Below, piece by piece: positions 11,019 to 20,712 of a DNA stretch of 64,000 nucleotides. Below the pieces are notes generated by a model. The model was given only the letters and a program-made list of their open reading frames with translations, did not search any database and was not told the DNA's origin. Made by a program: the position numbers and the translations under genes. The DNA is from Eucommia ulmoides. Taxonomy: Eukaryota; Streptophyta; Magnoliopsida; Garryales; Eucommiaceae. The stretch is from contig CM028329.1 in assembly GCA_016647705.1 (NCBI GenBank), forward strand, positions 17,107,410 to 17,171,409. Reading direction: 5' to 3'. How positions within the stretch are numbered: the stretch's first letter is position 1; every line of letters begins with the position of its first letter.

Positions 11019-11667
11019 ATCCACATACACATATATAAGATAATATATATTGAGGTTTCAGGAAAACGTGATTTTTTTGTGAGCTTATTTTATTTTAATT
11101 CTAGCGTAAATAGTTTGTCAAGTTTACACGTTATTCTTTATTTTTTTAAGTTATACCTTGATTCTATCCGAATAGGAGGTAAGGTCATATTATTATTGGT
11201 TTTCCTTACAATGTGTATGTTCATTTGAGATACATTTTACGAAATTAATTATTGTCGTAAGAAATTGATTTTTGAATGCGTTTTTTGGGTTTTTTTTATT
11301 TGGCTAGGATTTTTCTTAAAAATATTTTTTAAGTGTTTGTATTTGTAATAAGATTGTTTCGTAATGAAGTATAATAGTGCTTTTGGGCTTTCTTAATGAA
11401 GTATAATAGTACTTTTAGGTACGCATTATGCACTAATTGTTCGGTACCATTATTTTGATTGGATAATTTCATAATTGTTATTATTTTTATTTCAATTGGT
11501 TTATAACTTACTTTGAAGATTAAATTATATATAAAACTGTAGAATATCATTGGATTTTTTATATTGTTGAATTTTTTTATATCAGAACAAGTTTTAGTCT
11601 CAATTTTTAATTACAATTGATGTTCGATTGTTAATTATTATCGATGTTCAAATGAATAGGTGTATTA
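11019..11667 (+). repeat. Helitron internal direct repeat, copy 1
   Basis: About 650 bp nearly identical to 13177-13828; in the compared first 230 bp only about eight differences are seen. Starts ATCCACATACACATATATAAG and ends AATAGGTGTATTA. No recognisable protein. Confidence 0.9.
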
Positions 11668-11744
11668 CAAAAATTTATTATATTTTATTATTTCATTCCT
11701 TCCCTCATTTTATTATATTTTACTATTTCATTCAATTTTAAGTT

Positions 11745-12175
11745 TATGTTCTCTAATTTCTGTTTCTGTTCTCAATTTTCAATTTCCATTCTCAATTTTT
11801 CGTTCTCTAATTTTCTGTTTTTGTTCTCAATTTTCAGTTTATACTCTTAATTTTTTATTTCTGTTCTCAATTTTTTATTTCTGTTCTTAATTTTCAATTT
11901 TCAGTTTCCATTCTTAATTTTCTATTATCTAAATTTCTGTTTTTGTTCTCAATTTTCTGTTCTCAAATTTCTATTTTTGTTCTTAATTTTAATTTTTTGT
12001 TCTCAATTTTCAATTTCCGTTCTTAATTTTATATTCTCTAATTTTATATTTTTATTCCCAATTTTCAGTTTATGTTCTCAATTTTCTCTTTCTGTTCTCA
12101 ATTTTTTGTTCTCAATTTTCTGTTCTCTAATTTTTGTTTCTGTTCTTAATTTTTAATTTTTGTTCTCAATTTTCA
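11745..12175 (+). repeat. T-rich degenerate minisatellite (TTCTGTTCTCAATTTTC units)
   Basis: About 430 bp built from variants of a 16-18 bp unit, such as TTCTGTTCTCAATTTTC and TTTCCATTCTCAATTTTC, with many single-base changes. It lies between the two copies of the 650-bp repeat inside the Helitron and explains the Phe/Leu/Ser-rich frame there. Confidence 0.8.
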
Positions 12176-13176
12176 AGGGCTTAAATATAAGGGTTATTAT
12201 GTAATTTAAGATATTGATTCCATTAGCTTAGAATCTCATTCCACCTCATCTCAAATGGAATCTCATTCCACCCTATTTCATTTCAATGGAATCATAAAAG
12301 TGATTTAATTGGAGAACCAAATAATGGAATAAGAATCGAGAGCGGAATGCGATTTCATTCTGCTCCTAATTCCGTCCAACCAAACATGCCGTTAGGGTTT
12401 TCATAAAGTGTAACAAATGAGATCGAACTAAACTCATTTATTTTAGAAGTTTTTACTAATTTGGTACAAGTTATAGGAGCTTCCATCAACTACCTTGTTA
12501 ATAGTTCCATTAGACATCGGTGAGAAAATTATGGACGTAAAACTAGGTGAGATAGACAGGAGAAGAAAGGGTTTGCAAATGAGGATCGAAACTGCTAACT
12601 TGAAGTCTCAAATTCTTTGATGAATGTTTGAAGGCTTTGTCATAAAGTTTCTTATATTTTCATTTTGCAAATTTTTATCTACATTTTTTAGCTATATTTT
12701 TCTAAAATATTGAATATTAACGCCATATCTCTTAATCGCATCTATGCATATGTATGTCATGTCCGATTTGAAATTAAACTATCAGCCCTTCAAAACACTT
12801 TGATACATATTTTGTTTGTATCCCGTCATCTTCCATGCGTGTCCATGTCCATATGTGTTCAATATACATACGACCATCCTGCAAATATCAGTATTTTCCC
12901 ATCTTTTTGTTTATATTCAGAAACAAAAAATAAAAATACTAAGGTGGTGTTTGGTAACCGTTTCTGTTTCCATTCCAGCAGTGGGATGAGAATTTTATTT
13001 TCTTCTTGGGAGTAGAATCGCGTTTGGTAATGATAATTTTTTTTTTGGTTTGGAAAGAGAATCGCGTTTAGTAACGATTTTATCTTAAAATCAAATTATT
13101 ATTTTTTTGCCGGACGACGATGGCGATGGCGACGATGACCGGCGGGTGGGGTGACGGTGGCGGACGGCCTACACAC

Positions 13177-13828
13177 ATCCACATACACATATATAAGATA
13201 ATATATATATTGAGGTTTCAGGAAAACATGATTTTTTTTGTGAGCTTATTTTATTTTAATTCTAACGTAAATAGTTTGTCAAGTTTACACGTTATTCTTT
13301 ATTTTTTTAAGTTATACCTTGATTCTATCCGAATAGGAGGTAAGGTCATATTATTATTGGTTTCCCTTGCAATGTGTATGTTTATTTGAGATTCATTTTA
13401 CAAAATTAATTATTGTCGTAAGAAATTGATTTTTGAATGCGTTTTTTGGGTTTTTTTTATTTGGTTAGGATTTTTCTTAAAAATGTTTTTTAAGTGTTTG
13501 TATTTGTAATAAGATTGTTTCGTAATGAAGCATAATAGTTCTTTTGGGCTTTCTTAATGAAGTATAATAGTACTTTTAGGTACGCGTTATGCACTAATTG
13601 TTCGGTACCATTATTTTGATTGGATAATTTCATAATTGTTATTATTTTTATTTCAATTGGTTTATAACTTACTTTGAAGATTAAATTATATATAAAACCG
13701 TAGAATATCATTGAATTTTTTATATTGTTGAATTTTTTTATATCAGAACAAGTTTTAGTCTCAATTTTTAATTACAATTGATGTTCGATTGTTAATTATT
13801 ATCGATGTTCAAATGAATAGGTGTATTA
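13177..13828 (+). repeat. Helitron internal direct repeat, copy 2
   Basis: Partner of 11019-11667, offset by about 2160 bp. It is followed directly by the last 136 bp of the Helitron. Just before it is a GC-rich stretch of GGCGAC/GGTGACGG repeats (13112-13170) that differs sharply in base composition from its surroundings. Confidence 0.9.
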
Positions 13829-13932
13829 TGTTGGTCTTGATTGTTTTATTATTAATATTCAAATGTAATAGATGTAGAATATTGTATAATAGATAAAATT
13901 ATATCATTTTTTTTTGGGTTTGGTTATTCTAC

Positions 13933-13954
13933 ACCCGTGCCTTCAGGCACGGGT
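13933..13954 (+). other. Helitron 3' terminal hairpin
   Basis: Perfect 9-bp stem ACCCGTGCC/GGCACGGGT with a 4-nt TTCA loop, 6 bp upstream of the terminal CTAG. This is the rolling-circle termination signal in the Helitron model. Confidence 0.85.
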
Positions 13955-13963
13955 TATACACTA

Positions 13964-13965
<2 letters not shown>

Positions 13966-14005
<40 letters not shown>
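13966..14005. repeat. (TA)n microsatellite at the Helitron 3' junction
   Basis: About 20 TA units immediately right of the Helitron insertion point. The left flank ends in a CA-repeat (9986-10001), so the target was a CA/TA tract. Confidence 0.85.
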
Positions 14006-14010
<5 letters not shown>

Positions 14011-14682
14011 TTGATTTATGAGACTAACTATACGAACATGTATATATGTATAATTATATGTTAAAAATATATACATGAGTTTGAGAAATATAGTGAGTAT
14101 AGTTATATCAAATTTACGAATAATACAATTTAAGATAAAAATTGCAAATTTTACTAAAACAGACAATTTTTAGCATTTCATCGACTAATAATATTTTTAA
14201 CAGTCGATTAACGTTTTTCTGCAAATGACATTATTAATGGAAATTTTTTTGTAGTCGTTATTATAATAATTTCTATGCAATTAATATTAACTTAAAAATT
14301 TAGACGTTAAATAATTTTGTATAATTAAAAAAAATTGGGAATGAGAAATAGTGCATTTTAGGGTCACGCATTGCATATTAGAGTTATTTTAAATAAATTA
14401 TTAATTTAGACTCTATCGTTGTTAGGTTCATAGGTGACGCCGACCACGTCTGCATTACGACAGTAGAGTATTTAGTAACACAAAAATCAAGGTGAGTGTA
14501 TTATCTTCTATGTAAATTGTCAAATTAAATTTTCGTACTAAAATGAAAAAAAAAAAGTTTATTAAAATTGATTATTTTATAACGTTACGCAGATCAAGTA
14601 AATTTTTAAATGTAAAAAGTATTTTTTATTATCCGACTATACCATAGTTGTTTTCTCGTCAAGATGACATGTCCTGCGAGAT

Positions 14683-14799
14683 GTGGATATATGTTGTTAC
14701 CTATCAGGTAAATCCTGCAGAGTGGATATATGTTGTTACCTGTTAGGCAAATCCTGCAGGGTGGATATATGTTGTTACCTGTTAGGTAAGTCCTGCAGG
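14683..14799 (+). repeat. Three tandem 39-bp units
   Basis: Units at 14683-14721, 14722-14760 and 14761-14799, each GTGGATATATGTTGTTACCT followed by RTYAGGYAARTCCTGCAGR. Located in the LTR-like part of the 6-kb insertion. PstI-like CTGCAG occurs once per unit. Confidence 0.9.
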
Positions 14800-15463
14800 T
14801 TGGTTGCTCCTACCATTGGAGATATTAAATGGCCATGGCACTGATAACCACCTTAGATGACACAGTCGCACAAGTTACTGTACCGTCATAACTCTCGATC
14901 ATGAGGTGAAATAATCATATGGCTAATAGGAAAATATGTGTGCGGTATTTTATTATATATCAAAAAACAATTTGATTGGTTGATTTAAATACATTATTTA
15001 ATTGCAATGATAGCTATGGAGTTTTATTTTATTTTTTTGCCTCAGTGTGCGGCTATATATATATATTATATTATGAAAAGTGGTATTTGATAATTATGCT
15101 TGATATATAAATTATTTTTATATTATGAAGACATTACACCAATAAAATATTTGGTTTCAGGTGCCGCAGCTAGAGATGGGTCTACTATTGGTATTAGGTA
15201 AAGTCAAAAAGTGGTGTGTTTTTGGAAGGATAGTCGGGACAAGTGTGAACCGTGAAAGATTCAATTTTTGTAGCTCTGTTATGGATATTTTTTGGGACGT
15301 GTATTTTTGGGTTTTGAGATTGGTAAATATTCATTTTTGGAAGAAAAAAATTTCTATAACAGTACATGTGGTATTTATATATTGGTGAGTTGGTCGGGTA
15401 ATGTCAAGTCGAAATCGTGCCTGACCTCGGGCATTAAGAGTCTGGGGAGGGGTGTGACAACTT

Positions 15464-16265
15464 ATGTAGGAGGTACAACCGAGTGTACTAAGAGTATTCA
15501 TTGACAAATAGAACAAATTATTTGGATCACCACATTGTGATAGAAGGTGATGGTCCCTAAACATCAAAGTGAACCAGATCACAAGGTGCATAAGAGATCG
15601 AGTCACTAGTTAAAAAAGGTAAGGCGTATATTTATCTTGTTGACATAAAAGACAATCAAGATGTTCAGTAGAGACAGAGCCAACTTTCCCACTAGAGAGT
15701 AAAGTGTGGATATGTCCAATGGATGCATTACCTAACCGAGAATGCCAAAGGGTTAGAGGAGAAAACTCAAGTGATAATGAGGAGGAGGATAGTGTTTAGT
15801 GTTGGTTGTGGTGGTGGTAGTGATAAGGAGGATCATGTTGATAGTAATGAGGAGGAGGAGGAGGAGGAGGAGGAGGATGATGATGATGATGATGACGATG
15901 AGGATGATGGTGGTGGCGAGGTTGCACAAGTTGATGAAAGGACATAGGTGATGGTGGTGGAGTTTGAAGTGGAAGATGCAAACTACTGAGCTAAAATAGA
16001 CATCTAACTTTACGACGAGTCCCAAGGATTTTTCTTATTTGAGGGTCCTACACAAGACAACCACTATTAGAAAATATCACTTCAAGTCCTAATTCACAGA
16101 GTTGCCCAGCAGAGAAAAGATTTAAAGTGAGTTTTGGGATTAAATACGTGTCATAAATAAAAAAATGTGAAATAAAAATTTGATCTGTATAACCAACATG
16201 CATATGAGAACCATCAACAGTATAAATGGTAGGAGCATTCATAGTGGATAATTTAAATGATAAAA
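15464..16265 (-). pseudogene. Copia pol relic A, 5' part: protease end, pre-integrase and integrase start
   Basis: From about 16250 downward on the minus strand: TIYTVDGSHM and LIPKLTLNLFSAGQLCELGL (the region after the Copia protease), then a His/Pro-rich linker. Next comes WHSRLGNASIGHIHTL (GAG pre-integrase His-Cys region, about 15755) and LVHFDV-GPSPS and YTRLYLLHK (integrase N-terminus) up to 15464. The same element continues at 9498. The linker has been expanded by a trinucleotide microsatellite (15849-15905). Several in-frame stops show that it is dead. Confidence 0.8.
15849..15905. repeat. (GAG)n(GAT)n microsatellite inside a Copia linker
   Basis: Plus strand (GAG)8-9 followed by (GAT)6 and GAC/GAT variants. 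On the Copia coding strand it reads as Pro/His/Ile/Leu runs, depending on frame. Confidence 0.9.
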
Positions 16266-16760
16266 TAAGATAATAGGCCTGACGAAGGCCCACGAGCTTT
16301 TTTTCTAAACGGGCCCGGAAACCCAAGCCTAAGCCCAGTGATTATCTCCTAAAGGCCTCAGTTTATCGGCTAAACACACTGTTTTGCCTAATTAACCGTG
16401 TTTAGACCCGATTAGATAAAATTAATCATCTCCAATGCCTATAGATACTAGAGGCTATGCAAACCCGAGATAACGCTCAAACGCTATTTACATATTTGAT
16501 GCATTTATGTAACTTTTTTTTCTCTAAGTTCTTACTCTCACGCCGGAGGGGTTTCGTTGGAACAAATTCCAACCAGGCCTTGTGCAGGCACAGCTCCCTG
16601 AAGGGCACGACTCTGGACTTCAGCAAGTCAGTCCCTCAGGTTGTCAAATACAGTTGACTTGAAGAATCTCCAACTCCACCTCTTACTCAGTGACTGCACC
16701 TTAGCAGTTGGACTCACATATTTCTGACTGAACTATACTCGAGGTGTTTGCCACTTTGGG
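16266..16760 (+). mobile_element. Second Gypsy-type LTR remnant
   Basis: A GC-richer block abutting Copia relic A. It contains CTCACGCCGGAGGGGTTTCG (16537-16556) and CCTTGTGCAGGCACAGCTCC (16578-16597), the R/U5 style of plant Gypsy LTRs. It ends in a TTTGGGGCC string (16755-16763) that may be a decayed primer-binding site. It resembles the block at 7380-7450 in layout but not closely in sequence, so it is a different family. Boundaries are approximate. Confidence 0.45.
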
Positions 16761-16767
16761 GCCAGCG

Positions 16768-16796
16768 TGTATATATATATATATATATATATATAT
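16768..16796. repeat. (TA)n microsatellite
   Basis: About 14 uninterrupted TA units just before the FHA gene 5' region. Confidence 0.9.
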
Positions 16797-17005
16797 GAAG
16801 AGAAAGTGAAGAGGTGGAGGGGCCCTTATTTTGTTCCTTTGAAAATCATATTAAAGATTTTGTTATCCAAAATCCATGTCGGAGCATTAAATGGACGCCA
16901 CATACTTCCACCACCAAACAACACATCCATTTATCCTCTCCCATCCCAAGTTACCAACACCCCCGTAAGGAACTTCAAACTGCAATTATTCAATAAGACG
17001 GCGAA

Positions 17006-19454
17006 ATGGAAATAGGTAGCCGTTATTCTCTTCGCCGTGCCAATCCGTTCCCACTTCCAAAGCCCGGAAGCTGCTCCGCCTATCTACCGCCGACGAAGGC
17101 CTCCTTCCATTCCATTGTCTCTTTTCAGGCGGCTTATGATTACGTACACATAACCAGAAGAAAGCTACAGTATTGTAGCAGCTCCAGTCAGCTCAGCAAC
17201 TTCGGACCTGTAAAGGCATCTGTTTCTCAGAGCAATCCTACAGCTGATGGAGAAAGATGGATTCTTCGGCCTGTAGGTCAGCCTAATCTTCTCTCTCTCT
17301 CTTCTATTATATTTGCCAAAATTTATAGCGCGAAGCATGAGAAGTAAAAGGGTTATTGGATTTGGAAAAATGTATACATTTATTGCATCTAACATTTTGG
17401 ACAGGTGTGGAAATGTTAAAATCTTAAATTCTCAGTGGACTTCATGGTCTTTCATCTCCTGCTATAGAGTTTTTTATTTAATAATGATAATAAAAGAAAT
17501 AATAATTTTGTATCACTTGGTAGTTTTAGGATCAAAAGTGTCGGAAACTAGCATTAAATAAAAGAGATACGCCACATTTTACCACAGGGTTTGAATCTTC
17601 TAAAATGGTAAATTTTGAAAAATGAAACTTATCGAACTACTATATAAGTTAGAAGAACACCCAAAAGACGTTAGTCCAGTTAGCAAGAGGAAGTGTCTCA
17701 TTTTTTTGTCAATCAAGATTCGACTGTCTTCAGTAGCACTCTAGGAATTAAATCTTGAATTTAATTATGAATGTATCAAACTGATGTGAAATGTGGGAAA
17801 GTGTGTTGTAAAGATCATCTAGTGAGATGATTAGACGAGGTGTGCGTGACCTTCCCCATGCACACGTTTATTGTAAAACCGAAAAAAACAACCACCACCA
17901 AAAACAAAAATCCTATATATAAGTTAGAAGCTCTACTCCATATATGCTTAGCAAAGCATATGATTTGAGGTTAAAACCTTCCAAAAGATACAATTTAGAG
18001 ACCACAAATCCATTGATCTTAGGTTGGGTTTGGGAGTACAGAATTGGGGTCTTGAAATTTAAAAGTATAAATGCATGCAGGCTAAAAAAAAAAAACAAAA
18101 AAATTTATATGCGTTCATTTTTAATTCCAAGGTTTGAATTCGGTGCAATCAAATACTACCTTAGATTTCTAAAGCGCGACCTCTGACTTCCACTCTCAAG
18201 TAGTGCTTGGTGGTATGTACTTAGAATTAAAAATAAATCCATGTGAAATTTTGACTTTTATATGTATTCACATCTAATTAGAACCCAAAGTTTATAGCCT
18301 AACAGTTACCTAGTGTGTCCCAGGTCTAGTGTTCAAGTCCCCCTCTCCCAATTGGTTGTACCAAAACACATGCTCACGCGCAAAAATAAAAATAAAAAAT
18401 AAATAAATAATACAAAGGAAAATTGCTTGATCTTGTTGACTGTAATAACTCTCATTTGGTTTGAGCATTTTTCGACATGCTCCTTTCAGTTCTTAAGAGT
18501 TATATGTTACATGTCACCGTTGGTCTCGGTAGAATCTCATTGAAAACGACATCTAGAAATTCGGTTATTGAAAAACTTCGGATTGGCAACTAAACAGACC
18601 CACCTGAGTACAACGCAACCGCTATTCATTTCTTGTACTAATACTTATATTATGCGAACTTCACAGGTGATGGTGATTCAAGGCACATAGGCTTCAAGGT
18701 TCCAATGCCTAATGCATTCGAAATAGCCTCTGTCAGTACGATGCAACCACGATTTATTTTATTTTATTTTATTCTTAAATGAATCCATGCTAACCCTAAA
18801 AATAATTTGTTGTGCTTCAGAGTGAGGTGACGATTGGTCGTCTTCCTGAGAAAGCGGACTTGGTCATTCCTGTTGCAACAGGTATTTAATTTTACAACCT
18901 ATGACTTGAAATATCTGAAGGTTCCATTTGGCTTGCTCCACTCTAGCTCTTGGGGGAGAACGAAGTTGGACACAGACAAAACCTTTTTTTCTACGAAAAT
19001 TGATTCTAGTCCCCGAAACATATAGATTGATTTTTTATTTTGAATTCAAATGTATTTTGCTGCTTCTTGTATTTGTCTTCGAAAATTGAAAACAGTGTCG
19101 GCACTGCACGCTCGTATTCAGAATAAAGGTGGGGGCCTTTTGGTTACGGATTTGGACAGCACAAATGGAACATTCATTGACGAGAGGAGACTTACACCCG
19201 GGGCTGCCACCTTAGCACCACCAGGAAGCTACATCACTTTCGGTATCTACCCATGCTCTATTTTTCTCACTCAAGCATGCAGAGAAGCTGTTTAGATAAA
19301 TGGATTTTTTAAATTATTGCCAGGGGATACAAATCTGGCCATTTTCAAGGTTTCAAAGGTTGAGAATGTGACAGATAGTGGCAAATCGGAGGACTCTGAA
19401 GCAAAATTAAACACTGAAGATCCAAGCAGCAGCAGCGGAGAAACCACGAGTTAA
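17006..19454 (+). CDS. FHA domain protein, probably plastid-targeted (5 exons)
   Basis: Exons 17006-17276, 18667-18731, 18821-18881, 19096-19242 and 19324-19454 join through GT-AG junctions into 675 nt (224 residues). Residues 1 to about 70 are rich in Ser, Arg and Lys with almost no acids, like a chloroplast transit peptide. The forkhead-associated fold follows (about 95-195): TIGRLPEKADLVIPVAT, VSALHARIQ (134-141, where families usually have S-R-x-H) and DSTNGTF (153-159). FHA domains bind phosphothreonine peptides. The C-terminus is an acidic Ser-rich tail. Size and layout match plant single-FHA chloroplast proteins such as At2g21530; that orthology is from memory. Intron 1 (1.39 kb) is the longest. 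The first ATG of the open stretch was chosen because it opens the transit peptide. The gene converges on CCT7. Confidence 0.85.
17277..18666 (+). other. Intron 1 of the FHA gene
   Basis: Runs from GTCAGC to TTCACAG. AT-rich with short open frames that show no similarity; no transposon ends were recognised. Confidence 0.75.
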
Positions 19455-19961
19455 TTTGGGAAATATGTTTTGGATCAATTTTGAAAGTCATTCAACTTGT
19501 GTCTCCAAAAGTTGGTCTGTAAATCCTAAAATATAATCCTAACTATTGATAATATTATTTCAACAATTATGCAAGCCGGAGCATTTGAATATACATGAGA
19601 ATCAAAAATAAAAAGTAAACTGATTATAGCAAATGATGGGGTCAACATTCACAATACAAAGAAATCAGAACCGACGACAAAAGCGTTTGTAGTGAACAGA
19701 AATAAGAGGGGGGGGGGGGGGAAGGAAAACAAAGGTGGCCAATAGCTTGAAGCACAAGGGCAGGCTTCACTAATATTGGCATAAAATTAAATGCACATAA
19801 AAGCACAATATGACCACACCGAATATTGAACCACAAGATAGGTAACACAATAAAAAAGCGGAAGTTATGGGCTTGGGAAAAAGACAAGGGAAGCCCTTGT
19901 CAGCCTGACCTAAGACTTAAACTTGACTAACCAACCAAAAGAAAATTAATTAAAAAAAGGC
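19455..19961. other. Convergent intergenic region between the FHA gene and CCT7
   Basis: Only 507 bp separate the two stop codons, so both 3' UTRs must lie here and may overlap. A run of 14 G occurs at 19708-19721. No other gene seen. Confidence 0.7.
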
Positions 19962-20681
19962 TTATCTTCTTCGCATTCCTCTTCCACGACCACCGAGAGC
20001 ACCCCCACCTCGCCCTCTACCACGCATAGCACTGGCAGCTGCTTCTCCCTGTGCACTCTCAGACTGCATTATCAACAATATCACCCAATATCAGAAAAAG
20101 TGTAGATGATGAAGAAGTGTCAAACACAACATTCGAACAGGAAGCACTCTGTTTTTAATGTTTGGAATAGATTGACATTATCTTGACCTATTACACGCAC
20201 AAAAAAAAATAAATTGAAATTGAAATTTACCTTGGGGTTTTGCACCGTCTCATCCACACTTAGGATAAGACAAGCTGCCTCTGTAGCAGCATTTATAGCA
20301 TTGATCTGTGTGAAAAAAGTATCAATAGCCAAACTATCATACACAAACTCAGTCCAAAAAATAGATTAACAATTTCTTTATTTCACAGGAGGAAAAGGGG
20401 GGGTTTCTTCTTCGTGAAGCGTCCAGAAACTTACAATTTTTTGCCATGCAATCCACATACTATAGTAATTTTTTTGGAAATCCAAAATCATTCCACTACA
20501 TGAAAATCACTGAAAATTTTCAACGTAAAATGCAGTGATTTTCTTGTAGTGCAGAGAGGGGGTTGCTGAATACTGAATAGTGCCCACAAAATTTCCCAGC
20601 AAAAAGAAGTTTGATAAGTGAGGATGAGGATTTGATCCCAGACTTTAAATTCAAGGGTACTACCTTGCCAGTTGGGAGACC

Positions 20682-20712
<31 letters not shown>

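Larger units (their letters stand above)
10003..13964 (+). mobile_element. Non-autonomous Helitron with both termini
   Basis: The 5' end is TCTATTATATAAAACAGG at 10003, preceded by host A. The 3' end is CTAG at 13961-13964, followed by host T, matching the A^T insertion rule of Helitrons. A perfect 9-bp stem (ACCCGTGCC 13933-13941, GGCACGGGT 13946-13954, loop TTCA) sits 6 bp before CTAG. Joining the flanks rebuilds a continuous CA/TA dinucleotide tract, as expected with no target duplication. No Rep/helicase frame exists. The interior has TGACTAGGACAAA repeats near 10045-10260, a roughly 650-bp direct duplication and a TTCTCAATTTTC array. Confidence 0.85.
9499..15463. mobile_element. 6-kb insertion within Copia relic A (LTR-like or DNA element hosting a Helitron)
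   Basis: The Copia integrase frame stops at 15464 (minus strand, ...LYLLHK) and resumes at 9498 (LHERSKL), so everything between was inserted. Without the Helitron (10003-13964) about 2.0 kb remain: 9499-10002 and 13965-15463. The right end reads GGGGAGGGGTGTGACA, like a plant LTR terminus (reverse complement TGTCACACCCC). The left end does not show the matching TG/CA, so the class is unresolved. A three-unit 39-bp repeat lies at 14683-14799. No coding frame is recognisable. Confidence 0.6.

Noticed and set aside
11660-11890. Ser/Phe-rich frame that looks like a membrane protein
   Set aside because: Explained fully by the TTCTCAATTTTC minisatellite in the Helitron.
15723-15947. Asp/Glu-rich acidic protein
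   Set aside because: It is the wrong-strand reading of a GAG/GAT microsatellite within the minus-strand Copia relic.
15753-16025. His/Pro-rich frames on the minus strand as a metal-binding protein
   Set aside because: They fall between protease and pre-integrase segments of Copia relic A and arise from the microsatellite.
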